From: Anaerolineales bacterium UBA6055
GTDB lineage: Bacteria; Chloroflexota; Anaerolineae; Aggregatilineales; Phototrophicaceae
Assembly: GCA_002428985.1 (NCBI GenBank)
Contig: DIYL01000061.1
Location: 112,486-176,485 of the forward strand
Direction: 5' to 3'
DNA: 64,000 nt
Shown here: positions 19,183 through 28,192 of the stretch, in pieces
How the letters are laid out: each line of letters begins with the position of its first letter
Position numbering within the stretch: the first letter of the stretch is position 1
The notes under the pieces: generated by a model
What the model was told of the DNA's origin: nothing
Databases searched by the model: none
What the model saw: the letters and a program-made list of their open reading frames with translations, nothing else
Translations under genes and position numbers: made by a program

Positions 19183-19325
19183 ATTGGTTACCGTTAATCC
19201 ATAACATTCATCCTATTGTACACGAAATTTAAATGATGTAAGCAACTCGCGATCAAATAGTTTGCATGAGGATTTGACCACTTCTATACTTAGATAAACC
19301 GTTTACAAACCAAAGGCGATTGATT

Positions 19326-20684
19326 ATGACAAGTTCTCAAAATATCCCCGGTCCTAAATCGGGGATCTTGGGTATCGGTAACGCACTAGAATTCCAAAAA
19401 GACCAGCTCAATTTTTTGATGACTGCTGTCCATGATTTCCCTGAAGATATTGTGCATTGGAAATTTGGACCGATGTACGATGTCTATTTGCTGGTACACC
19501 CCGATTATATTCACGAATTATTGGTGAAGCAGTGGCGTACGACCATCAAATGGCAACGGTTTACCAACATCGTCGCCAAAACAGGACCTAAAAATCTAGT
19601 AATTGTCGAGGGCGATGAATGGAAACAATTCCGCAAAATGAGTACACCCGCTTTCCATACCCAACGGATTAAGAACTATATTGATCTCATGGTCAAACAT
19701 ACAGAACAACTCGTGGGCGATTGGGAAGATGGCGCGGTGTATGAGATGATTGAGCAAATGACGCAAGTCACGATGGGGATCATCGGCGAAATCTTGTTTG
19801 ATATTCCCGACATCGAAAAAGATGCTGGCGAACTTGCTGAGGCATTGATGGTGATTTTAGATATGTTCATGTTGGAAGTAACTGCGCTCATGCCAGTACC
19901 TGATTGGGTGCCGACTCCCCGTAACTTAAAAGAAAATCGCGCCATGCAATATGTAGACGATTACTTGATGAAGATTATTGACGAACGTCGTGCCAGTGGT
20001 GAAGATCGTGGTGATGTACTCTCGGCATTATTACAAGTTGTCGATGAAGATGACGGCACAGGCTTTACAGATCGAGAAGTTCGCGATATTTTGCTCGGAT
20101 TGTTCACTGCCGGACATGAAACAACCATGAAATGGCTTGCGTGGGCGATGTATCTCTTAGCCAGGCATCCCGATATACAAGAACAACTCTATGAAGAAGT
20201 ATCCGGTGTGATGTCCGGCGATACACCTGACTTAGAAGAACTCGACACGATGACATTTACAGATCGTGTATTACAAGAAACACTCCGGTTATACCCGCCA
20301 GCATGGTCATTATTTATGCGCGAAGCCACCGAAGAAATGCAATTAGGCGAGCACACATTCCAAAAAGGCGCAATCCTCTACATCAGCCCATGGGTTGTAC
20401 AGCGGGATCCACGTTGGTGGGAAAACCCACAGGACTTTAATCCAGCCCGATTTGAAGGCGACTGGAAAAAGCAACGTCCTGCCTATAGTTATCTGCCGTT
20501 TGGGGGTGGACCGCGTGTTTGTATCGGGGGGCATCTTGCCGATATGGAAGCTGAGGTTATTCTCGCGACAATCGTCAAGAACTTTAAAATCGAGCTATCT
20601 GAGCCGAACCAAATTGTCGAACCAGAAGCCCGATTTACCATTCATCCAGAAGGTGGTATGCATCTTAAAGTTGTTAAACGATAA
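19326..20684 (+). CDS. Cytochrome P450
   Basis: 452 residues from the ATG at 19326 (AAAGG nine bases upstream; a TTG two codons earlier is less likely). Landmarks are complete: the I-helix AGHETT at about 262-267, the K-helix E318-x-x-R321 (ETLRLYPP), and the heme-binding loop FGGGPRVCIGG with ligand Cys399. There is no N-terminal membrane anchor, so it is a soluble bacterial P450 that needs separate redox partners. No ferredoxin or reductase gene lies beside it. The substrate is unknown; fatty acids or terpenoids are common for this type. Confidence 0.93.
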   Translation: MTSSQNIPGPKSGILGIGNALEFQKDQLNFLMTAVHDFPEDIVHWKFGPMYDVYLLVHPDYIHELLVKQWRTTIKWQRFTNIVAKTGPKNLVIVEGDEWKQFRKMSTPAFHTQRIKNYIDLMVKHTEQLVGDWEDGAVYEMIEQMTQVTMGIIGEILFDIPDIEKDAGELAEALMVILDMFMLEVTALMPVPDWVPTPRNLKENRAMQYVDDYLMKIIDERRASGEDRGDVLSALLQVVDEDDGTGFTDREVRDILLGLFTAGHETTMKWLAWAMYLLARHPDIQEQLYEEVSGVMSGDTPDLEELDTMTFTDRVLQETLRLYPPAWSLFMREATEEMQLGEHTFQKGAILYISPWVVQRDPRWWENPQDFNPARFEGDWKKQRPAYSYLPFGGGPRVCIGGHLADMEAEVILATIVKNFKIELSEPNQIVEPEARFTIHPEGGMHLKVVKR

Positions 20685-20700
20685 GTGTTAAACTGTGGAT

Positions 20701-21336
20701 CTATCGCAAACTCGCCGTCGTAATCACAGCATTAAACTGCCGACAAAACACGACGACCGACCGATAACCACTCAGGTCGAGTGTGGCGGGTAAGTTGTAA
20801 TTCTGATTACCGATATTACCCTTTAATCGCCCAAGATCGAGAAAATCGACCCCAACTTCCACTGCTGTGCGGGGTTCGGGGTCACGGGATAGATAGACAT
20901 GCACATCGCCACCCCGTGCCGAGGCATAATCTTGGAAGCGTAAGACACGCCCTTGGTCGGGTAATTGATAGACGGTTGCTGTTCCTTCGCCCCAATGTAG
21001 TGGGTCAATCTCGATAAATTCCCCTGATGATAGAACCGTCGCGGTTTCCATTGCACCCATTTCTTGCTCGGCTTCGGGGGCGGTTTCGGTTGGTGCGACA
21101 GCAACCCGTGCCATTTCTAATGCCATCGTCGGGTCTTCCTCGCGTAACTCAAATAGCGCTTCGCGTTCATCCGGCGGTAGAGCAAGGAACTCATCTTGTA
21201 AATCGAGCGCCAGACCGGGAAACGCCTCGGTAACACGCGTATCCTGAAAATAACCACGCCATGAGGGAAATGTCCACACTGCGCCGGCAATCCCACCTAC
21301 AATGAAAATAACCAGTAGTCGAAAACGAAAATCCAT
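20701..21336 (-). CDS. DM13-domain membrane-anchored protein
   Basis: 211 residues. A short N-terminal hydrophobic anchor (FRLLVIFIVGGIAGAVW, about 5-21) precedes a helical spacer. The C-terminal 110 residues match the DM13 domain (HWGEGTATVYQLPDQGRVLRF near the start, VHVYLS in the middle, the conserved Cys in VVVFCRQFNAVI near the end). DM13 domains are proposed to take part in electron transfer or redox chemistry at the cell surface. Its gene starts 13 bases after the lipoprotein gene 21350-22105, so the two are probably one operon. Confidence 0.82.
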   Translation of the reverse strand: MDFRFRLLVIFIVGGIAGAVWTFPSWRGYFQDTRVTEAFPGLALDLQDEFLALPPDEREALFELREEDPTMALEMARVAVAPTETAPEAEQEMGAMETATVLSSGEFIEIDPLHWGEGTATVYQLPDQGRVLRFQDYASARGGDVHVYLSRDPEPRTAVEVGVDFLDLGRLKGNIGNQNYNLPATLDLSGYRSVVVFCRQFNAVITTASLR

Positions 21337-21349
21337 AAGCTTACCTCAA

Positions 21350-22105
21350 CTAGTCAGACTCAGCTGTAAACGATGGATCAAATACTACACTATCTAAAAT
21401 CTGTTGTAACTCGAATTGAGCTGGACCATCCATCGCGCCGATTGGTTCGGCGTATGCGTAGAATACAAATGGGATATTACGCTCAAATAAACCAGCAAAC
21501 CATCCCCGTGTATCTGCAATTTCGGGACAGTTGGTAGTCGAAAATTGTGTTCCGCTAGCGAGCCGTCCGGCAACACTATATTCCATCTTTAAGTCCGTAC
21601 CGATCACACAATCTCGCTCGAGGATGAGCAGCCGCAACAAGCGCAAACCATCCACATATAAATCCGGTTGTGTGCCTTCTTCTAAGAACGGATTACCTGA
21701 TGTCGCATTCGGAAAATCCCATAACACGACGATAAATCCTTGCCCACCGGTGACGGGACCTGTGTAAAATCCAAATGGAACGACGCGTAAATCACCGATG
21801 TCGTTGAATAGCCGTACACCGGATCCAAATTGCCAGCCATCAGGTAAGTTCATGGTCAATGGGGGAGGAACTTCTTCTTCAAGCACTGCCTCTGCAGGAA
21901 CCGCTGTATTAGTTGGAGTGGTCTCCGGCTCGGGTGTGATTGAGGGTTGCAAGGTCGGTAATGGGCTAGGTTGTAACGTTGGAACGAGTGTCGGTTCAGG
22001 CGTGAAGGTCGGTAGTGGTTCAGTTGTGGGTTCAGGTGCTCCACCACCACAAGCACTGACCAATAAAGCAAGACTAGCTAGGATAATCCAATAGCGTTTC
22101 AGCAT
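21350..22105 (-). CDS. Lipoprotein with Pro/Thr linker
   Basis: 251 residues from the ATG at 22105, chosen because it begins a clean lipoprotein signal (lipobox LVSAC, Cys at about 19); an upstream in-frame start at 22156 would bury it. A Pro/Thr/Glu linker of about 45 residues extends the folded C-terminal domain of about 165 residues away from the membrane. That domain is unrecognised (sequence elements LPDGWQFGSGVRLF, GQGFIVVLWDFP). It is followed at once by the DM13 gene. Confidence 0.75.
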   Translation of the reverse strand: MLKRYWIILASLALLVSACGGGAPEPTTEPLPTFTPEPTLVPTLQPSPLPTLQPSITPEPETTPTNTAVPAEAVLEEEVPPPLTMNLPDGWQFGSGVRLFNDIGDLRVVPFGFYTGPVTGGQGFIVVLWDFPNATSGNPFLEEGTQPDLYVDGLRLLRLLILERDCVIGTDLKMEYSVAGRLASGTQFSTTNCPEIADTRGWFAGLFERNIPFVFYAYAEPIGAMDGPAQFELQQILDSVVFDPSFTAESD

Positions 22106-22235
22106 GGTGTGATTCACAATTCCATCTTGATAAACAACATATGTGCATTGTGGCATAGGCTACGTATCACGGCAAGTCTATAAACTATGCCATAATAGGT
22201 CTGTTGCAGTTGAATCAAGTGAGAGGAATAGATGT

Positions 22236-22862
22236 ATGGAAACCAATAAAAAAGCATGGGACGAGGTATTCAAAGAGCATGGGCGTGTATTCAATAATGT
22301 ACATCCTGATGTTGCTCAGTTAGCGCAAGATTTACAGCCATCACAACGCAAACGCATACTTGATCTTGGCAGTGGTTCAGGGCGACACATCGTATACTTA
22401 GCCAGTCAAGGATTTGACGTTTATGGCTTTGATTATGCTCAAAAAGGGCTAGATATGACACGTGAATGGCTTGATAAAGAGAGGCTATCCGCCACCTTAC
22501 AACAAGGCGATATGACACAGCCGTTACAGTATGATACTGATTTTTTTGATGCGGTTATTTCCATTCAAGTAATCCACCATGCGCGCTTAGAAACGATTGA
22601 GGACATTATCAGAGAGCTTGCGCGGGTTCTAAAGCCAGAAGGGGAAATTCTAGCAACGGTCGCTATGCATAAAAATCAAGCCACCGATTATGATGAAATC
22701 GCCCCTAATACGTTTGTGCCGCTTGATGGCTGGGAAAAGGGATTACCGCATTACTTTTTTGATGATGAACAGTTAAGCAAGTCATTCGGGGCATTTGATA
22801 ATCAGAATATCTATGTGGATGTAACAAAACACCGTGCAATCCGCGCGACCTTAAAACGTTAG
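22236..22862 (+). CDS. Class I SAM-dependent methyltransferase
   Basis: 208 residues from the ATG at 22236, with AGAGG nine bases upstream; a longer in-frame version from 22143 adds an unlikely N-terminus. Motif I is ILDLGSGSGRH at about 44-54, an acidic end of strand 2 (YGFDYA) follows, and the post-motif region SIQVIHHA fits Methyltransf_11/25 proteins. The substrate cannot be told. It is a soluble cytoplasmic enzyme. Confidence 0.85.
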   Translation: METNKKAWDEVFKEHGRVFNNVHPDVAQLAQDLQPSQRKRILDLGSGSGRHIVYLASQGFDVYGFDYAQKGLDMTREWLDKERLSATLQQGDMTQPLQYDTDFFDAVISIQVIHHARLETIEDIIRELARVLKPEGEILATVAMHKNQATDYDEIAPNTFVPLDGWEKGLPHYFFDDEQLSKSFGAFDNQNIYVDVTKHRAIRATLKR

Positions 22863-22911
22863 CGTTCATATAAAACGTTTATGTAAGACTACGGTAACGG
22901 GTTTCATCCAT

Positions 22912-22917
22912 TATAAT
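22912..22917 (+). promoter_or_regulatory. Candidate -10 box
   Basis: TATAAT lies 30 bases before the ATG at 22948. This supports that ATG rather than the in-frame GTG at 22918, which would sit at or before the transcription start. Confidence 0.45.
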
Positions 22918-22947
22918 GTGGGACAAAACAATATTCAGGACGACAGC

Positions 22948-23277
22948 ATGTATTATGACATTGACTATGAACTCATCGCCGAGGAGATGCTCGAGGACAA
23001 CTACAGTCACGATGAGATTATCGATTATCTAGTGTTACGTGGCTTAGAGCAATATTCTGCTGAAGCCGTGTTAGCAGATGTGTTAGCCGTTGAACGTGGG
23101 CGACAATTTTGGCGTGGGTTGATGGTAGCAACTGGCGGGTTGATTATGCTCGGTGTATTAACCTTGATGGCTAATGCCCTCCAACGTGGTGACTTCCCCG
23201 CATTATCATTCTCAACCATCCCATTTGTGTTCGGCTTGAGTATGATTGCATTTGCTTTACGACAGAACCGAAATTGA
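22948..23277 (+). CDS. Small two-TM membrane protein
   Basis: 109 residues. An acidic N-terminal helical region of about 55 residues (EEMLEDNYSHDEIIDYLVLR, resembling a short SHOCT/UBA-like helical hairpin) precedes two transmembrane helices at about 62-85 and 90-108. AGGA lies seven bases before the ATG. No family is recognised. It ends in a strong hairpin. Confidence 0.68.
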   Translation: MYYDIDYELIAEEMLEDNYSHDEIIDYLVLRGLEQYSAEAVLADVLAVERGRQFWRGLMVATGGLIMLGVLTLMANALQRGDFPALSFSTIPFVFGLSMIAFALRQNRN

Positions 23278-23278
23278 A

Positions 23279-23305
23279 AACGCACTGACCCAATATCAGT
23301 GCGTT
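23279..23305 (+). terminator. Terminator-like hairpin
   Basis: A perfect 10-bp stem AACGCACTGA / TCAGTGCGTT starts at the stop codon of the small membrane protein. There is no T tract after it. Confidence 0.5.
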
Positions 23306-23595
23306 CAAATCTTAGATTGTAAGAAACCTTATTTTAAGGTGTGTTGCCCTGATGACTCAGGGTTAAGAAAAAGTATTCAATTGTGGAATCGGCTTCCATA
23401 TACACCTCTTTCCCCAATTTGCACTTACAGACAGCATAACGGATGTCGTGTCGCGAGTCAATTTTGGGAAAATTATCACATAATTAAACGTTTGAATAAC
23501 AGCGTTGTAATGTGCTTCTAGTGATGTGGCTATTTGTAGCCAACACTCTGCGCTATGATATGCGAGATTTTGCTAACCAACAAAACGAACAGATC

Positions 23596-24681
23596 ATGGT
23601 ATATAGTCTACTATCCAACCTATTCCCAACGCGACAATTACAAAACCCGCCTAAACGGATTGTCTTTATCCGTCCTTGCTGTATCGGCGATGTCGTTATG
23701 GCAACTGCGGCCTTATCGGCATTGCGTGAACTATATCCGGAGGCACACATCACATGGGCAGTTGGCACATGGTCGGCACAAGCAGTCACTCATCATCCAG
23801 CAATTGATGCCATTCTCGATACAGGCGATACGGATTTACCTGTGCGGTCAGTCGGCGGGGTTTGGCAATTTGTATGCCAATTGCGAGCAGGACAATACGA
23901 TCTTGCTGTATCACTTGTTCGGTCTCCGCTGATGAGTCTTGCTGTGTTGCTATCGGGTATTCCATATCGTGCAGGGTTGGATAGTCTTGGTCGTGGATTC
24001 GGATATAACATCCGTGTGCCAATTGATCCTGCTAGATCGGAACATGAAAGTCTCATCTACCTAAAAGTGATTAGCGCATTAGCAGGGCGACCTATCCATG
24101 CCTACGCTAATATCCTCGTTTTGGAGTCGGCCCGGGAGTCACTCCACAACAAACTATCAACCGACGAGTTAACCACTCCCTATATCGTGGTGCATCCCGG
24201 TGGGGGCAGTAATCCGGGCATGCAAATGGATAGCAAGCGGTATCCTATTGATCAGTTGGCAAGGATTGTCAATCCGATTGCCAGCGAGATGTCTGCCAAA
24301 GTGATCGTTATTGGCGGGGCGAATGATAAAGAGCGTGTGGTCGGGTTGATGGATCTGTTGGACCATGATGCCGTTGGCTTATTCGGTAGCCTCACATTTA
24401 CGGAGATTGGCGCACTAGCTGAGGCTGGGTTGCTCTATATAGGTAATGACACTGGTTTGACTCATCTCGCCAGTGCGAGTGGTGCAAAAACTGTCATGAT
24501 GATGGGACCAACCGACCCTAAACGCTATGCCCCATTTACCGATAATCATCTTGTCTTATGGAAACCAACCGACCTGCAAACGGGTGGGGTAGCCAGTGCC
24601 GACACATCGACATGGGATTGGTCTCGCGATGGCTTCACAGTGGATTATGCGATCGAGAAAATCCGTGACTTTATCCGTTAA
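23596..24681 (+). CDS. Glycosyltransferase family 9 (heptosyltransferase-like)
   Basis: 361 residues from the ATG at 23596. The frame is open back to a GTG at 23512 and no Shine-Dalgarno decides the start. GT9 marks are the N-terminal RIVFIRPCCIGDVVMATAA, the VVHPGGGSNPG segment and the C-terminal donor-site motif YIGNDTGLTHLASA. GT9 enzymes transfer heptose or other sugars from nucleotide donors onto cell-surface glycans, on the cytoplasmic face of the membrane. In Chloroflexota, which mostly lack classical LPS, the acceptor is probably another surface glycan. The gene end overlaps the converging lipoprotein gene by four bases. Confidence 0.85.
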   Translation: MVYSLLSNLFPTRQLQNPPKRIVFIRPCCIGDVVMATAALSALRELYPEAHITWAVGTWSAQAVTHHPAIDAILDTGDTDLPVRSVGGVWQFVCQLRAGQYDLAVSLVRSPLMSLAVLLSGIPYRAGLDSLGRGFGYNIRVPIDPARSEHESLIYLKVISALAGRPIHAYANILVLESARESLHNKLSTDELTTPYIVVHPGGGSNPGMQMDSKRYPIDQLARIVNPIASEMSAKVIVIGGANDKERVVGLMDLLDHDAVGLFGSLTFTEIGALAEAGLLYIGNDTGLTHLASASGAKTVMMMGPTDPKRYAPFTDNHLVLWKPTDLQTGGVASADTSTWDWSRDGFTVDYAIEKIRDFIR

Positions 24682-25103
24682 TTACTTGAGCGAATACTCG
24701 CAATAAGTTGTTCTGCAAGATCATCAAAGTGTGCACCTACATCGTCGGACAACCCCACAATCACTTGAACCACAACGTCATTATCTAGTGTTATAAATTG
24801 CTCATCATCGCTTGGAGTATCCGGTAAATTTGCCAGTTCTGTGAGTGTAACAGTACTTTCGTCGGGGGCAACAAAGACCACCTGAACGAACTCGGCTTCG
24901 GCGATGCTACTTTTCACCACCCGCCACGATGACGGATAATCGACGATAAAGCGACCTGCATCAAATGTGGAATCGGTCACGATGACAAAGGCACCAGGGG
25001 TATGCTCTAACTGAGGTGGGGTGGTTGCAGGCACTAAGGGGGCACATGCACCTAAAACCAATAATGCAATTAACAACTGTATTCGCACACCGACTCGATT
25101 CAT
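24678..25103 (-). CDS. Small lipoprotein, unknown function
   Basis: 141 residues with a lipoprotein signal (LLIALLVLGAC, Cys at about 20) and a short Pro/Thr stretch. The rest is a domain of about 110 residues containing FIVDYPSSWRVV, which recalls PsbP-like or DUF1795 domains (SYPxxW pattern), but this is tentative. It converges with the GT9 gene, overlapping it by four bases. Confidence 0.68.
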   Translation of the reverse strand: MNRVGVRIQLLIALLVLGACAPLVPATTPPQLEHTPGAFVIVTDSTFDAGRFIVDYPSSWRVVKSSIAEAEFVQVVFVAPDESTVTLTELANLPDTPSDDEQFITLDNDVVVQVIVGLSDDVGAHFDDLAEQLIASIRSSN

Positions 25104-25160
25104 CTGCTTTGACTAAATATAGCCCGTATTATAGCATGAGGCATCCACAACTATAACAAC

Positions 25161-25394
25161 CTACATATCAGCAACAGATCGTGTCTCGGTTCGGTCAACA
25201 CCTTGAATATTGCCGATGTCACGGATGATATTCATCATTTGGGTTGTATCATCCGCTGAGACAATCGCGATGCAATCATCTGGTCCAACAATCAAATCAG
25301 CACGTTCAACACCATCAACAGCACGAACTGCTTGTAATGAATCCGCGAAATCAACCAGCATATTTAAATTGATCAGAACATAAGCTGACGGCAT
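25161..25394 (-). CDS. Stand-alone Lrp/AsnC ligand-binding (RAM) domain protein
   Basis: 77 residues that match only the C-terminal RAM effector domain of Lrp/AsnC regulators (start SAYVLINLNM, core VDGVERADLIVGPDDCIAIV, end GVDRTETRSV). No DNA-binding domain is present and the gene has its own start, so it is not a truncation by frameshift within the visible sequence. Such proteins form dimers or decamers that bind amino acids, and they may modulate other regulators or enzymes. Confidence 0.8.
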   Translation of the reverse strand: MPSAYVLINLNMLVDFADSLQAVRAVDGVERADLIVGPDDCIAIVSADDTTQMMNIIRDIGNIQGVDRTETRSVADM

Positions 25395-25651
25395 ATTTGT
25401 TACCTCACAAGATGATGAATAGTACTAACGTTATAGTCTGTTTTGACGATACTGGCAATCAATAGAATAGACTAACGATCATGAGTTTGCATCTGGTGAA
25501 ATGTTTGATAATGCCTCAGGATCACTTATCACACTGTAAATTCAATATTTGATAGTCCGACTGTATCTACTCTTATAGGGATTCTATTTGAATTACTATC
25601 TTATTAGTAATGCTAATACAATGCTATCATAGTAAAATATATCAAATATAT

Positions 25652-25677
25652 AGGTGACCTAGTGGGGCAGGTGACCT
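25652..25677 (+). promoter_or_regulatory. Direct repeat of AGGTGACCT, candidate operator
   Basis: The nine-base near-palindrome AGGTGACCT occurs at 25652-25660 and again at 25669-25677, 17 bases apart start to start. The second copy sits inside the hairpin GGCAGG-TGA-CCTGCC (25666-25680). It lies about 105 bases before the AraC-type gene, which fits an operator for that regulator. Confidence 0.45.
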
Positions 25678-25681
25678 GCCG

Positions 25682-25701
25682 ACTTATCAAGACTGATAAG
25701 T
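25682..25701 (+). other. Perfect 8-bp hairpin in leader
   Basis: ACTTATCA (25682-25689) and TGATAAGT (25694-25701) close an AGAC tetraloop, one base after the preceding hairpin. The two may form a structured leader RNA or an attenuator. Confidence 0.4.
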
Positions 25702-25782
25702 GCTTCTCAGAGTAATGTGTGCATAGGTACTCAGACCGAGCAAACCTACTCTAAGTAGTGTCATGTCGTTATAATAATTTGC

Positions 25783-26709
25783 ATGAATACAGTCACACAC
25801 ATCAAAACGCTACAAGATTATTGCGATAACATCAACATACCACAGCCCCTTCATAATGACTTTGATATTCGTTCATTCGCAGAAAATATGCCAACGGTTG
25901 TGCAATCTGTTCCACCGTTTCGCCATGAATTCTATGCGATTGCGATCCGTGTGGATGGTGAGGGACAAGCGACAACCGGCGCAACCAGTACCCCCGAAGG
26001 ACCAACGATCTTCTTTAATTCGCCATTTCAAATCATCTCGTGGGACATTGCACCTAATTGGGATGGATATTATCTGATGTTTACCAAAGCATTTATGTCG
26101 CAATCGACTTATTTCAATAACTTACTTGATGATTTCCCATTTTTGCGCGTTGATAAATCGATTCCGCTGGCAATCAATCAAGATGATTTACCCCTCATGA
26201 CGAGTATCTTTAGCAAAATCTATAATGAGTATCATGCGGATTCACCCGATAAATTGCAAATGATTGAAGTCTATGTCTTGTTGCTATTGACTTATATTCG
26301 CCGTTATTTTGGGGAGCAACTATCCACCGAAGCCATCAGCCGCGAATTACGTAATGCTGATATAAAGCTCATGTCACGTTATCAAACATTGATTGAAATG
26401 AGCCTGCACCGTGATGTTGAGATACCGATGATAGTCAATATCCACTCGGTACAATATTATGCCGACCAGTTGAGCGTCCATCCCAACCACTTGAATGCGA
26501 TTGTTAAAAGTGTGTCCGGGCAAACTGCCTTAAATGTCATTCATCAGCATCTGATTCAACTCGCCAAGACATACTTACTACAGACCGAGATGAGTGTGCA
26601 AGAGATCGCCTATCAACTCCACTTTGAATCCCCCAATTATTTCTCGCGCTTCTTCAAAAAACACACACAATCTTCCCCTCTTAAATTCCGCAAACAGAAT
26701 CGCCTTTGA
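25783..26709 (+). CDS. AraC-family transcriptional regulator
   Basis: 308 residues. The N-terminal cupin-like sensor (about 30-150) is followed by a C-terminal double helix-turn-helix (about 205-305) with VQYYADQLSVHPNHLNAIVK and the closing LHFESPNYFSRFFKKHTQ signature. This is the architecture of AraC regulators that often sit next to alpha/beta hydrolases and NTF2-like proteins, as here: the hydrolase gene starts 100 bases downstream. It probably activates that cluster. Confidence 0.9.
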   Translation: MNTVTHIKTLQDYCDNINIPQPLHNDFDIRSFAENMPTVVQSVPPFRHEFYAIAIRVDGEGQATTGATSTPEGPTIFFNSPFQIISWDIAPNWDGYYLMFTKAFMSQSTYFNNLLDDFPFLRVDKSIPLAINQDDLPLMTSIFSKIYNEYHADSPDKLQMIEVYVLLLLTYIRRYFGEQLSTEAISRELRNADIKLMSRYQTLIEMSLHRDVEIPMIVNIHSVQYYADQLSVHPNHLNAIVKSVSGQTALNVIHQHLIQLAKTYLLQTEMSVQEIAYQLHFESPNYFSRFFKKHTQSSPLKFRKQNRL

Positions 26710-26809
26710 TTTGTGAACTTTTTACTTTGATCTGTCGTAACGCCCATATGCGCTTGATTGCTAAGATTTAAGCATCAGGTTAAACAACTTATATGGAGCA
26801 AATAACATC

Positions 26810-27718
26810 ATGAACAAAGTAACATTCCAAAGTGAAGGACTCAACCTTGTCGGCGATCTGTATTTACCAGCAAACTTCGATGCAAATCAAACATACCCTG
26901 CTATTATCGTCTCCGGCAGTTGGACAACGGTTAAAGAGCAGATGGCAGGACTCTACGCCGAAAAACTCGCTCAACAAGGATTCATCACTCTCGCGTTCGA
27001 CTTCCGCAATTTTGGTGAGAGTGAAGGCGAACCCCGTTTCTATGAAAGCCCATCAGCTAAAATCGTGGATATACAAAATGCGGTTTCCTATCTGGCAGAT
27101 CATCCACAAGTCGATAACGAACGCATCGGCGCATTTGGTGTGTGTGCAGGCAGTGGGTATACCTTAGAAGCCGCATCTCAGGATGATCGCATCAAAGCCG
27201 TTAGTGTGACCGCTGCATGGTTACATGATGCTGAAGCTGTCAAAATGTTTTATGGTGGCGAAGATGGTGTTAATGAAAAAATCAATGCCGCCCAACAAGC
27301 TAAACGAAATTACGCGCAAAACGGTGTTGTTGAGTATATTCCGTCCATTAGTACCACCGACGAAACAGCCGCCATGTATGGCAACTATGACTACTACCTC
27401 AACCCTGAACGCGGTGCAATCAGCGAATGGAGTGCGGATAAATTTGCTGTCGCATCATGGGAAGATTGGTTGACATTCGACCCGACACAATCCGCTAAGG
27501 ATGTCAATGTTCCGACCTTGATGATTCACTCAGATGGTGCGGTGCTTCCAACTTATGCTAAACAGTATTTTGATAAGTTGGGTACCGATAACAAAAAATT
27601 GCACTGGGTTGAAACCGACCTTGACTCGCCCTTCCATCAATTTTCATTCTACGACCAAGACGAAGAAGTCACTTTATCCGTTGAACTAACAACCGACTGG
27701 TTCCAAGAAAACCTGTAA
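26810..27718 (+). CDS. Alpha/beta hydrolase (dienelactone hydrolase-like)
   Basis: 302 residues. The alpha/beta-hydrolase core starts with VGDLYLP and an oxyanion region SGSWTTVKEQM. The nucleophile elbow is GVCAGSGY, so the predicted nucleophile is Cys rather than Ser, as in dienelactone hydrolases. The acid and His are likely within IHSDGAVLP and the SPFHQFSFYD end. There is no signal peptide. GGAG is 11 bases before the ATG. It heads a three-gene run with two NTF2-fold genes (27748 and 28193), under the upstream AraC regulator. Confidence 0.86.
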   Translation: MNKVTFQSEGLNLVGDLYLPANFDANQTYPAIIVSGSWTTVKEQMAGLYAEKLAQQGFITLAFDFRNFGESEGEPRFYESPSAKIVDIQNAVSYLADHPQVDNERIGAFGVCAGSGYTLEAASQDDRIKAVSVTAAWLHDAEAVKMFYGGEDGVNEKINAAQQAKRNYAQNGVVEYIPSISTTDETAAMYGNYDYYLNPERGAISEWSADKFAVASWEDWLTFDPTQSAKDVNVPTLMIHSDGAVLPTYAKQYFDKLGTDNKKLHWVETDLDSPFHQFSFYDQDEEVTLSVELTTDWFQENL

Positions 27719-27747
27719 ACAGAGCTATAAATCAGGAGCAATCAATC

Positions 27748-28179
27748 ATGACACAACCTGCTGTCACACAGAACAAAGCAACTGTTCGTAAATTTTTTGA
27801 GGCACTGGAACATGACGATGTAGAGATGTTGGTCGATCTATTTGCAGACGACGGCCAACAGATTAACCCTTATCATTCCGGTGTATTTCCAACAGGAGCA
27901 AAAGGTAAAGAAGAAATTCATGAATATTGGGCACCCGTCATTGAGCGGTTTGATGGAATGGCCTTTTATATTGATGAACTGCTAGCCACCGAAGACCCTA
28001 ACATGATCTTTGTGCGCTATCGTGGTGAAATCAAATTACCGGACAATGGTGGAGTATATGCTAATGACTATTACTCCACCTTCCGCCTCAATGATATGGG
28101 CAAAATTATCGAGTATGTTGAAATCTTCAACCCGATTACCGCAGCAAAAAGCTTTGGGTTACTCAACCAGATAAATTAG
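27748..28179 (+). CDS. SnoaL-like NTF2-fold protein
   Basis: 143 residues with the NTF2/SnoaL cone fold pattern: N-terminal helix NKATVRKFFEALEHDDVEML, then FADDGQQINPY, and a C-terminal sheet ending in IIEYVEIFNP. These proteins are small-molecule isomerases, hydrolases or binding proteins. AGGAG precedes the ATG. It is the second gene in the hydrolase cluster, 29 bases after it. Confidence 0.82.
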   Translation: MTQPAVTQNKATVRKFFEALEHDDVEMLVDLFADDGQQINPYHSGVFPTGAKGKEEIHEYWAPVIERFDGMAFYIDELLATEDPNMIFVRYRGEIKLPDNGGVYANDYYSTFRLNDMGKIIEYVEIFNPITAAKSFGLLNQIN

Positions 28180-28192
28180 GGAATTCAATAAT

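Larger units (their letters stand above)
25395..25782. other. 389-bp intergenic region with repeated palindromic motifs
   Basis: No gene is seen here. The first 250 bases are AT-rich. The right part has two copies of AGGTGACCT and two hairpins just before the AraC-family gene at 25783, listed separately. Confidence 0.6.

Noticed and set aside
23246..23521. Short frame between the small membrane protein and the GT9 gene
   Set aside because: Overlaps the end of a better gene and a hairpin, Cys-rich, without a start signal.
25652..25782. Leader before the AraC gene tested by eye as a tRNA or known riboswitch
   Set aside because: No T-loop or anticodon arm and no match to riboswitch cores that I know; only simple hairpins are supported.
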